A stretch of 5,739 nt of DNA from assembly GCA_029267795.1 (NCBI GenBank), contig JAJUHR010000132.1, positions 1-5,739 on the forward strand. The letters run 5' to 3'. Every line of letters starts with the position of its first letter. Within the stretch, counting starts at the first letter, position 1. The notes below the pieces were generated by a model. That model was not told the origin of the DNA and ran no database searches. It saw only the letters and a program-made list of their open reading frames with translations. This document shows, piece after piece, positions 1-5,739 of this stretch. The translations under genes and the position numbers were made by a program. Origin of the DNA: Planctomycetota bacterium (lineage in GTDB: Bacteria; Planctomycetota; Phycisphaerae; Phycisphaerales; Phycisphaeraceae).

Positions 1-1
1 C

Positions 2-2926
2 ATCGTGGCTGAGGACGACCCGCTCGCCCGGCAGTTGCGGGGGCTGGCGATCGATGCGGTGCTCGGCGACGAGGACCTGGACACGCTGGTCGAAATGCTC
101 CGCAGGCTCGACCACGGACAAGCCGGCCGGACTGTCACCGAACTGATCGATCAAATCGTCAGCGGCGAGCTGTACGACACGTACCGCCAGAACCCCAGCT
201 TCGACGTGTGGTCACGCCTGGATGTCCCACCGGGGCGTTTGACAAAGTCTGCGGTGTCCGAGGCGGTCCAACGGCTGCGGGACCTGGGCCAGCATATATC
301 CGACAAAAGGTGGGCCAAGGCTTGGCGAGCCAACCGTAAAGCCGCTGAAGCAGGCGCCTGGGACCAGTTCCTCGACAATGGCTTGGCCAAGGTGATTGTT
401 GAGGGGAGGGAAACGTACTACGACCGTGAGATTCCCCAGGAGGTCCTGGCCGCTTACCAGCCGCTGATCGACCACGCCCGGGCTGAATTGATCGCTCGCA
501 GCCGCGATCAAACTCAAGCGACGTTCCACCTGCTCCAGCGGTTCGACAAGCACTTCAGCCAGCTGCGCCGCGTCCACGGCGTGCTGCTCTATAGCGACCT
601 GTCCTTGAAGTTGACGCGTCAGCTGCCCGCCGGGGGCGAGGGCGTTTTGTCCGAGGTGTACTACCGCCTCGACGCCCGCGTCACCCACCTGCTGCTGGAC
701 GAGTTCCAGGACACCAGCCTGGACCAGTGGCACGTGCTGCGGGGCTTCGCGGAAGAGATCACCTCGCACGCGGACGGCTCGCGGACGTTCTTCTGCGTCG
801 GCGACGTGAAACAGGCTATTTACGGGTGGCGCGGCGGCTGCGCGGAGCTGTTCGACCAGATCGACCGACAGTTGCACCTGCCCCCTTCCGCGTCGCGCAG
901 CCTCACCGCCAGTTACCGCACCGCCCAGCCCGTGCTCGACGCGGTCAATACCGTGTTCGGCACGCTCGCAGACAACCCCGCTTTGGCCAAGGTGCAGGAC
1001 CTGGCCCGGTCGTGGCAGGATCGGTTCGAGACGCAAACCGCCGACAACCCACGCCAGCCCGGCTACATCGAGTTGGTCGCTTCCCCGGCGACACCGCCCG
1101 GCCAGGAGCAGGAGGGCGACTCGCGCGAAGAGGAAGAGGACGACGATTCCCCTACGCCCGCCAACGAACACCACGAGCGGTTCGTCGCCGAGCGGATCGA
1201 AAGCCTGGTGCGTGGCGCGCCGGGCTGCACGATCGGCGTTCTGGTCACCACCAATAAAGTGGTTCACCGCACGATCCACCTGCTGCGCTGCCGCGGCCTG
1301 ACGGTCAGCGGCGAGGGCGGTAACCCCATCACGGACGACCCAGCGGTGGAGCTGATCCTCTCGGCGCTGACCCTGGCGGACCACCCCGGCGACACCGTCG
1401 CGACGTACCACGTGTGGCAATCGCCCCTGGCGCGGGTGATCGGTCTGCGCTCGACCGTGGAGTCAGATGTCGCGGCAGCGGGCCTATCCATCCGTCGGGC
1501 GATCCTCGGACACGGCTACGCCCAGCTGCTGACCGATTGGGCGCGCGCCCTGGCCCCCTGGTGCGACGCCCGGGGTGCCCTGCGGCTGGCGCAGCTGATC
1601 GAGCTGGCGGACCGTTACGACCCCGTGCTGACGCTGCGCCCCAGCGATTTCGTCCGCTACCTAGCCGCCACCGCCGTGGAAGAGCCGATGCCGGCGACGG
1701 TCCGTGTGATGACCATCAACAAAGCCAAGGGGCTGGAATTCGACATCGTCGTGCTGCCGGACCTGCAGCGAGACCTGTTGCGCGACAACAAAGTCCTCGT
1801 GTACACGTGCCGGGACGAGCCCACCGGGCCCGCGCGGGCGGTCTACCGGGCCGCGACGCAGGTCGTCAGGCAAGGCTCCGCACAGCTCGAACAGGCTTAT
1901 CGGCAATGGCTGACCGGGCAGTTCAACGACCAGTTGTGCAAGCTGTATGTGGCGATGACCCGGCCGCGGTACGCCTTGCACCTGATCGTGCCGCCGCTGC
2001 AACGGAACAAAAACGGGGGGCCCCACGCGAACGGTTGGACCACGCCTTCGTACGCCGCGATCCTCCGCCGCGCACTGATGCCGCAAGATGCCTGTTTCGA
2101 CGGGGGTCGAACGCTGTATTCCCACGGCGATCCCGACTGGGCGCGACGTCTGGCGGCACCCCCGCGCATTGAGGAACGGGCAGCCACGTCCCCGGCGCCG
2201 ATCATGGTCTCTTTCACCGGACCGTCTGGACCGGCACGCCGGTCCTGGAGCCAGATCGTCCCCTCAGCGCTCAAGTCGGCCGGTCGCGTGGACATCAACG
2301 AGCTACTGGACATGGAACCCTCGGGGGCGCAGCTCCGCGGCACGTTGATCCACACCTGGCTCAGCCTGATCGAATGGCTGGACGCCGGCTACGAGCCGTC
2401 CGACGAGATTCTGCTCGCTTCCGCACGCGAGGCCGTCCCCGCCGCGGACCCCCGGTGGGTGGCCGATCAGATCCGACGCTTCAAAGATGCCCTTCAGCGG
2501 CCGGCGGTGGCCCGCATCTTGTCACGCCCACGGGAGCGGCGCCCCGACCAGCTCGAGCTTTGGCGCGAACGCCCCTTCGCCGTGCGCATCGACCGGGGCC
2601 TGATCCGCGGCGTGTTCGACCGTGTGGTTCTTCATATCGATCACGGTAAGCCTACCCACGTGGACCTGCTGGACTTCAAAACCGACTACGCCCGCCCTGA
2701 CCGTTCGAACCTGACCGCCCTGGTCGAAACGTACAGGCCTCAGATGGAGGCGTACCGCCTGGCCCTCTCGGCCATGCTGGGGATCGGGAAAAACCAGATC
2801 GGCGCGTCATTGCTTTTTGTCGAGGCTGGGGAGGTCTGCGAAATCCAGCCCAGCGAACGACGGCCCGCAACACCCCAGCGGTCCGGCGTGACCCACCCGG
2901 GGCGTGCCCCCAACTCACCCCTGTGA
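2..2926 (+). CDS. addA: AddA/RecB-type ATP-dependent helicase-nuclease, 5' end outside window
   Basis: This is the helicase-nuclease subunit of an AddAB-like enzyme that processes double-strand DNA ends for recombination. Residue numbers count the GTG at 5 as 1. Seen: motif II LLLDEFQDTS (229-238, Walker B D232/E233), motif III GDVKQAIYGWRGG (266-278), motif IV around Y304/R305, motif V TINKAKGLEFD (570-580) and motif VI YVAMTRPR (648-655, arginine finger R653). A C-terminal RecB-family PD-(D/E)XK nuclease follows, with GTLIH (H783), GVFDRV (D872), DFKTD (D890, K892) and QMEAY (Q913, Y917), so both activities look intact. The P-loop and motifs Ia/Ib are absent. The frame is open to the left edge, and AddA proteins are usually about 1,200 residues, so roughly 200 residues should lie upstream and the GTG at 5 is probably internal. 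An acidic linker (368-381) follows motif IV, and a proline-rich tail ends the protein. The 3' end overlaps pckG by 12 bases. RecB or a stand-alone UvrD-nuclease fusion is possible, but the fused nuclease and layout favour AddA. Confidence 0.9.
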   Translation: MVAEDDPLARQLRGLAIDAVLGDEDLDTLVEMLRRLDHGQAGRTVTELIDQIVSGELYDTYRQNPSFDVWSRLDVPPGRLTKSAVSEAVQRLRDLGQHISDKRWAKAWRANRKAAEAGAWDQFLDNGLAKVIVEGRETYYDREIPQEVLAAYQPLIDHARAELIARSRDQTQATFHLLQRFDKHFSQLRRVHGVLLYSDLSLKLTRQLPAGGEGVLSEVYYRLDARVTHLLLDEFQDTSLDQWHVLRGFAEEITSHADGSRTFFCVGDVKQAIYGWRGGCAELFDQIDRQLHLPPSASRSLTASYRTAQPVLDAVNTVFGTLADNPALAKVQDLARSWQDRFETQTADNPRQPGYIELVASPATPPGQEQEGDSREEEEDDDSPTPANEHHERFVAERIESLVRGAPGCTIGVLVTTNKVVHRTIHLLRCRGLTVSGEGGNPITDDPAVELILSALTLADHPGDTVATYHVWQSPLARVIGLRSTVESDVAAAGLSIRRAILGHGYAQLLTDWARALAPWCDARGALRLAQLIELADRYDPVLTLRPSDFVRYLAATAVEEPMPATVRVMTINKAKGLEFDIVVLPDLQRDLLRDNKVLVYTCRDEPTGPARAVYRAATQVVRQGSAQLEQAYRQWLTGQFNDQLCKLYVAMTRPRYALHLIVPPLQRNKNGGPHANGWTTPSYAAILRRALMPQDACFDGGRTLYSHGDPDWARRLAAPPRIEERAATSPAPIMVSFTGPSGPARRSWSQIVPSALKSAGRVDINELLDMEPSGAQLRGTLIHTWLSLIEWLDAGYEPSDEILLASAREAVPAADPRWVADQIRRFKDALQRPAVARILSRPRERRPDQLELWRERPFAVRIDRGLIRGVFDRVVLHIDHGKPTHVDLLDFKTDYARPDRSNLTALVETYRPQMEAYRLALSAMLGIGKNQIGASLLFVEAGEVCEIQPSERRPATPQRSGVTHPGRAPNSPL

Positions 2927-4747
2927 GGCGATGAGCCGCCGCTCCAGGGCGATCAGCTCGTCGCGCAGCTCCTGCGGCAGCTTCTCCCCGAATTGCACGT
3001 AGTGCTTCTTGATCACGTGCGTTTCCGCCCGCCAGCCGTAGGTGTCGACCTCCAGCAATTCCTGCAACACTCTGTCCGGCAGGTTCAGCCCGCGCGTGTC
3101 CAGGTCCTGAGGCCTGGGCACCCGACCGATCGGGGTCTGCTCCGCGTGAGCCTGCCCGTCACACCGCTCGAACACCCACTTGAGCACGCGCGAGTTCTCG
3201 CCGTACCCCGGCCAGAGCAGTTTTCCGTCCCGCCCCCTGCGGAACCAGTTGACATGGAACACCTTCGGCAGCCGGGCGCCGGGCGTTCGGCCCATCCGCA
3301 ACCAGTGCGCAAAGTAATCCCCCATGTGGTAGCCGCAGAACGGCAGCATGGCCATCGGGTCTCGCCGCAGCTCGCCGACTCGCCCTTCCGCCGCGGCGGT
3401 CCTCTCGCTGCTCATCACCGAGCCCAGGAACACCCCGTGCTCCCACGACAACGCCTCGTTGACCAGCGGCACCACGGCGCCCCGCCGGCCCCCGAACAGG
3501 ATCGCGTCGACCGGCACGCCACGCGGGTCCTCCCACTCCGGCGCGATCACCGGGCACTGAGCGGCAGAGACGGTGAACCGGGCGTTGGGGTGTGCCGCCT
3601 TGGTCCCCTGGCCGGGCCGCCAGTCGTTGCCGCGCCAGTCCAGCAGGTGCCCGGGGGGTTCGTCGGTCATCTGCTCCCACCACACGTCCCCGTCGTCGGT
3701 CAGCGCGCAGTTGGTGAAGATCGTGTTGCGGGCCACCATCCGCACCGCGTTGGGGTTGCTCTTCACGCTCGTGCCGGGCGCTACGCCGAAAAAACCGGAC
3801 TCCGGGTTGATCGCGTAAAGCCGGCCGTCCTGGCCGAACCTCATCCACGCGATGTCGTCGCCGATGGCCTGGACGGTCCAGCCCGGGAGGGTCGGCGTCA
3901 TCATCGCCAGGTTGGTTTTCCCGCAGGCGCTGGGGAACGCCGCTGCGAAGTACTTGTGCCGGCCCTGCGGGTCAGTGAGTTTGAGGATCAGCATGTGCTC
4001 CGCGAACCACCCCTCGTCGCGCGCCATCACCGACGCGATCCGCAGGGCGAAGCACTTCTTCCCCAGCAGCGCGTTGCCCCCGTACCCCGACCCGCAGGAC
4101 CAGATTTCCCGCGTTTCGGGGAAGTGACAGATCGCCTCGTTCTCCACGTTGCAGGGCCAGGGCACGTCCGGCTGCCCCGGTTGAAGCGGCACGCCGACCG
4201 AATGCACGCAAGGCACGAACGGACCCGAGTCGCCCAGCGCCTCCAGGGCACAGCGGCCCATCCGCGTCATGATCCGCATGTTGCACACCACGTAGGGCGA
4301 ATCGGTCACCTGCACGCCCAACCGCGCCATCGGACTACCGATCGGCCCCATGCTGAACGGCACGACGTACATCGTCCGCCCGCGCATGCACCCGCCCATC
4401 ATCGCCCGCAGCCGCCGCTTCATCTCCTCCGGCGGCCTCCAGTGGTTGGTCGGCCCTGCGTCCTCTTCGCGCTGAGAACAGATAAATGTGCTGTCCTCGA
4501 CGCGGGCCACGTCGCGCAGGTCGGACCAGGCCAGATAGCTATTGGGACGTTTGGCGCTGTTGAGCCTGCGGAACGTGCCTGTGCGCAGCAGCCGGTTGAT
4601 GATCGCCGCGTTCTCCTGTTCCGACCCGTCGCACCAATAGACGCGATCCGGCTGGCACAGCGCCTCGAGATCAGCCACCCACGCTCGCAACCGCCCGTGC
4701 CGGGTGGGCGCTTCGGTCGTCTGCGGCAACACCAGGGTTTCTGTCAT
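2915..4747 (-). CDS. pckG: Phosphoenolpyruvate carboxykinase (GTP)
   Basis: This cytosolic enzyme converts oxaloacetate plus GTP to phosphoenolpyruvate, GDP and CO2, the entry step of gluconeogenesis; it can also run in the carboxylating direction. The 610 residues match the usual length of the GTP class and align with it from end to end. Seen: R82 in DVARVE (substrate binding), SGYGGN (Y222), GKKCFA (K230/K231), AEHML (H251, Mn ligand), the P-loop FPSACGKTN (271-279) with the mobile catalytic C275, kinase-2 GDDIAW (D297/D298), HPNAR (N388, R390), FGGRR (418-422) and the guanine-binding segment near 501-520. The guanine segment has L510 and Y515 where human PCK1 has phenylalanines. The ATG at 4747 is the only plausible start: an in-frame stop lies at 4781-4783, no ATG, GTG or TTG lies between, and family alignment begins near residue 25. 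A GGGGG run at 4754-4758 is a plausible Shine-Dalgarno six bases upstream. The unrelated ATP-type PckA is excluded by the motif set. Confidence 0.98.
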   Translation of the reverse strand: MTETLVLPQTTEAPTRHGRLRAWVADLEALCQPDRVYWCDGSEQENAAIINRLLRTGTFRRLNSAKRPNSYLAWSDLRDVARVEDSTFICSQREEDAGPTNHWRPPEEMKRRLRAMMGGCMRGRTMYVVPFSMGPIGSPMARLGVQVTDSPYVVCNMRIMTRMGRCALEALGDSGPFVPCVHSVGVPLQPGQPDVPWPCNVENEAICHFPETREIWSCGSGYGGNALLGKKCFALRIASVMARDEGWFAEHMLILKLTDPQGRHKYFAAAFPSACGKTNLAMMTPTLPGWTVQAIGDDIAWMRFGQDGRLYAINPESGFFGVAPGTSVKSNPNAVRMVARNTIFTNCALTDDGDVWWEQMTDEPPGHLLDWRGNDWRPGQGTKAAHPNARFTVSAAQCPVIAPEWEDPRGVPVDAILFGGRRGAVVPLVNEALSWEHGVFLGSVMSSERTAAAEGRVGELRRDPMAMLPFCGYHMGDYFAHWLRMGRTPGARLPKVFHVNWFRRGRDGKLLWPGYGENSRVLKWVFERCDGQAHAEQTPIGRVPRPQDLDTRGLNLPDRVLQELLEVDTYGWRAETHVIKKHYVQFGEKLPQELRDELIALERRLIASQG

Positions 4748-4753
4748 GGGCTG

Positions 4754-4758
4754 CCCCC
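4754..4758 (-). promoter_or_regulatory. Probable ribosome binding site of pckG
   Basis: On the minus strand a run of five G residues lies six bases before the ATG of pckG. It can pair with the pyrimidine-rich anti-Shine-Dalgarno as a weak GGAGG variant. Spacing is normal and no better match lies within 20 bases of the start. The call rests on position and G content only. Confidence 0.45.
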
Positions 4759-4779
4759 GTGAATAGTTGTTCAGGCCAC

Positions 4780-4793
4780 GTTATCGGTTATCG
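4780..4793. repeat. Tandem heptamer GTTATCG x2
   Basis: Two exact adjacent copies of GTTATCG lie 33-46 bp upstream of the pckG ATG (CGATAAC twice on the gene strand). This is where a core promoter or an operator would be expected. The GATAAC portion is a poor -10 match and lacks a -35 partner. A TAA inside this repeat (complement of 4781-4783) also closes the pckG frame upstream of its start. Confidence 0.4.
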
Positions 4794-4816
4794 CCTCGTG
4801 CGGTGGCGAAACTGAT

Positions 4817-4827
4817 TCACAAAGTGA
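4817..4827. promoter_or_regulatory. Small palindrome TCAC-N3-GTGA, possible operator
   Basis: TCAC and GTGA form perfect inverted arms around AAA, in an AT-richer patch than the surrounding sequence. The half-sites point the opposite way from a CRP/FNR site (TGTGA-N6-TCACA), so it should not be read as one. It lies 70-80 bp before the pckG start. Arms of four bases are short enough to arise by chance, so this is only a candidate. Confidence 0.25.
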
Positions 4828-4835
4828 TTTTCCGG

Positions 4836-4862
4836 GTGGTTTGGCGTGGTTTGGAAGGTTTG
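4836..4862. repeat. Phased short direct repeats upstream of pckG
   Basis: On the plus strand GTGGTTTGG occurs at 4836-4844 and again at 4846-4854, a 10-bp period. The core GGTTTG occurs a third time at 4857-4862. The three cores start at 4838, 4848 and 4857, so they fall on roughly the same face of the helix. They lie about 90-115 bp upstream of the pckG start. Spacing of about one helical turn is typical of sites for regulators that bind cooperatively to direct repeats. No known regulator motif is recognised, and chance duplication is possible. Confidence 0.5.
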
Positions 4863-4891
4863 TGTGGCCTGGGGGGGTCTGAACGATGCCG

Positions 4892-5739
4892 CTAATAGGC
4901 AAGCCGTTCGAGCTGGGCGGCCGCATCCGCCAGCAGGATCCCCCCCACGGGACCCACTCTCCCCGAGCCCCCATGTACGGTCGCGTCATGGATCAGTTGC
5001 TCCGCGAAAACACGCGTCCGAGGCGACCACAGGAAAGCGAAGACCGCCCACGGTTGGCGAGTCGCGTGGTCCGGCTGGGTGTTCTGAAGGTGGTGCAGCG
5101 CGACCTGTTCGACACGCTGCGACCAGCCGCGGTTCCGCCGCAACAGCGCCAGGTCCGCCAGCGCGTGCAGCCCGCATAATTCCCGGTATGTCCAAGTGTC
5201 CAGGGACTCATCCTCGGCGGATTCGCCGCGGGGGTGAAGCGAAAACCCCGGCCCGGGCCGTTTGACGACCTGGTGCACCACGGCGTCGGCCAGCTCCACG
5301 TCCACGTCGCGCCCGACCGCCAAGGCAAAATCGAGCAGGCATAGCGCCAGCCACAGCACCAGGGCCGTGGCCTGCGGCGGCGGAGGCGTGTCGGTGTAAT
5401 CACCTACCCACCGCGCCGGCTCCACCGCCCGCCCCAGCGCCTCCTCGCATCTTCCCCACAGCCGCGCAGGCAACGACTCGTAGTGCCGGGCGAACGCGCT
5501 CAGACATACGTGCAGGGCCAGCGGGTAATACACATCCCGACCGTGTCCGGCTGGGTCTTCTAATCGGGGCACCGTTCGGCCCGCAGCCCCGGACGACTTC
5601 GACGCAAGTTGCGCCAACCCTTGGGCGCACGCCACCAATCCCTCGTGGTCTTCCGCCGCATCCCGCAGCAACAACAGGGCCGGTGGCACGGTCGTCAAAA
5701 TGGAGTGCGCCTCGGTAGCGACTGGCGTCGTCCCCGCGG
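4892..5739 (-). CDS. Conserved-looking helical protein of unknown function, 5' end probably outside window
   Basis: I do not recognise the function. The frame is open from the right edge to a TAG at 4892-4894, giving 281 visible codons. No ATG lies in frame. A TTG at 5696-5698, with GAGG 11 bases upstream, is the only usable start seen, and the 13 codons before it are also GC3-rich and stop-free, so the true start is probably beyond the edge. Numbering from that TTG, the protein is mostly amphipathic helix. It has a hydrophobic helix at 111-129 (TALVLWLALCLLDFALAVG) that contains D123 and so looks buried rather than membrane-spanning. The segment 166-238, with WTYREL, HHLQNTQPD, QPWAVFAFLWSP and AEQLIHD, looks the most constrained. 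Alternating paired helices rich in W, H and Y recall alpha/alpha-barrel folds, but no catalytic motif is identifiable. It runs toward pckG on the same strand, 144 bp away. A planctomycete-specific hypothetical family is my impression only. Confidence 0.75.
   Translation of the reverse strand, partial: AGTTPVATEAHSILTTVPPALLLLRDAAEDHEGLVACAQGLAQLASKSSGAAGRTVPRLEDPAGHGRDVYYPLALHVCLSAFARHYESLPARLWGRCEEALGRAVEPARWVGDYTDTPPPPQATALVLWLALCLLDFALAVGRDVDVELADAVVHQVVKRPGPGFSLHPRGESAEDESLDTWTYRELCGLHALADLALLRRNRGWSQRVEQVALHHLQNTQPDHATRQPWAVFAFLWSPRTRVFAEQLIHDATVHGGSGRVGPVGGILLADAAAQLERLAY

Larger units (their letters stand above)
4748..4891 (-). promoter_or_regulatory. Intergenic leader and likely control region of pckG
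   Basis: These 144 bp separate the stop codon of the unknown upstream gene from the ATG of pckG and form the only non-coding stretch in the window. Read on the minus strand toward pckG, the region contains a run of seven C (4871-4877), three CAAACC hexamers about one helical turn apart, an 11-bp palindrome (4817-4827), a tandem heptamer (4780-4793) and the G-rich ribosome binding site. I looked for a sigma-70 pair: the GATAAC units in the tandem heptamer could be weak -10 elements, but no TTGACA-like hexamer lies 16-18 bases upstream of either. No hairpin followed by T residues is visible, so no intrinsic terminator for the upstream gene can be called. A role in pckG expression is inferred from position and from the clustering of repeats. 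Confidence 0.5.

Noticed and set aside
212..1420. A 402-codon open frame on the minus strand opposite the helicase-nuclease
   Set aside because: It is antisense to conserved helicase motifs II-IV and encodes low-complexity R/V/G/Q-rich sequence, so it is a composition artefact.
727..2172. Two plus-strand open frames of 176 and 252 codons inside the helicase-nuclease, in another frame
   Set aside because: Both are arginine/alanine/proline-rich frame-shifted shadows. The main frame runs through the region without a break and carries all family motifs, so there is no frameshift or nested gene.
2899..2910. GGGG-CGTG-CCCC mini-hairpin near the convergent gene ends as a terminator
   Set aside because: The stem is only four base pairs, lies inside the helicase-nuclease coding sequence and has no T-run on either strand.
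2993..4762. A 589-codon open frame on the plus strand opposite pckG
   Set aside because: Its translation is rich in R, H, P and V with no domain, as expected for the antisense of a GC3-biased gene. The opposite strand is an unambiguous full-length carboxykinase.
4817..4827. Palindrome as a CRP/FNR-type site
   Set aside because: The half-site orientation is reversed relative to TGTGA-N6-TCACA and the spacing is wrong.
4771..4989. A 72-codon minus-strand frame bridging the unknown gene and the pckG leader
   Set aside because: It overlaps the 3' end of the longer gene out of frame, and its proline/glycine-rich product has no recognisable features. A leader peptide is conceivable but nothing in the sequence supports one.
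4846..5265. Plus-strand open frames overlapping the intergenic gap and the unknown gene
   Set aside because: They have low-complexity composition, no convincing ribosome binding site and no recognisable domain. The minus-strand frame is longer, stays open to the edge and has protein-like helical patterning.
1..5739. Mobile element, CRISPR array, tRNA/rRNA, toxin-antitoxin or defence system
   Set aside because: No terminal inverted repeats, transposase motifs, spaced direct-repeat arrays or tRNA-like cloverleaf sequences were seen. The helicase-nuclease matches the housekeeping AddA type and is not flanked by defence genes within the window.

Overview
The window is high-GC bacterial DNA with strong third-position GC bias and almost no non-coding space. 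It holds three protein genes. The left and right ones run off the window edges, and only the middle one is complete. The base composition, the form of the AddA-like helicase, and an uncharacterised helical protein all fit a planctomycete-type bacterium (possibly Phycisphaerae). This is inference from composition and remembered family resemblance, not a placement.

Layout. Positions 2-2926 (+) carry the C-terminal four-fifths or so of an AddA/RecB-type ATP-dependent helicase-nuclease. Helicase motifs II to VI and a complete-looking RecB-family nuclease active site are visible, while the ATP-binding P-loop should lie upstream of the window. Positions 2915-4747 (-) encode a complete GTP-dependent phosphoenolpyruvate carboxykinase (pckG). 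The two genes converge and their 3' ends share 12 bases. Positions 4748-4891 are the only intergenic space (144 bp). It is the leader and probable control region of pckG and contains short repeats and a small palindrome. Positions 4892-5739 (-) encode a helical protein of unknown function that is still open at the right edge.

The genes do not form an obvious pathway. The helicase-nuclease belongs to double-strand-break repair, and its AddB-type partner would be expected to the left. The carboxykinase belongs to gluconeogenesis and the PEP-oxaloacetate node. The unknown gene lies directly upstream of pckG on the same strand, but the 144-bp gap with repeats suggests that pckG has its own control.

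I see no mobile element, CRISPR array, RNA gene or defence-island signature. The window reads as an ordinary chromosomal housekeeping region. The points most worth a second look are the helically phased repeat upstream of pckG, two substitutions in the predicted guanine pocket of the carboxykinase, an H-to-N change in helicase motif V, and the unknown gene.
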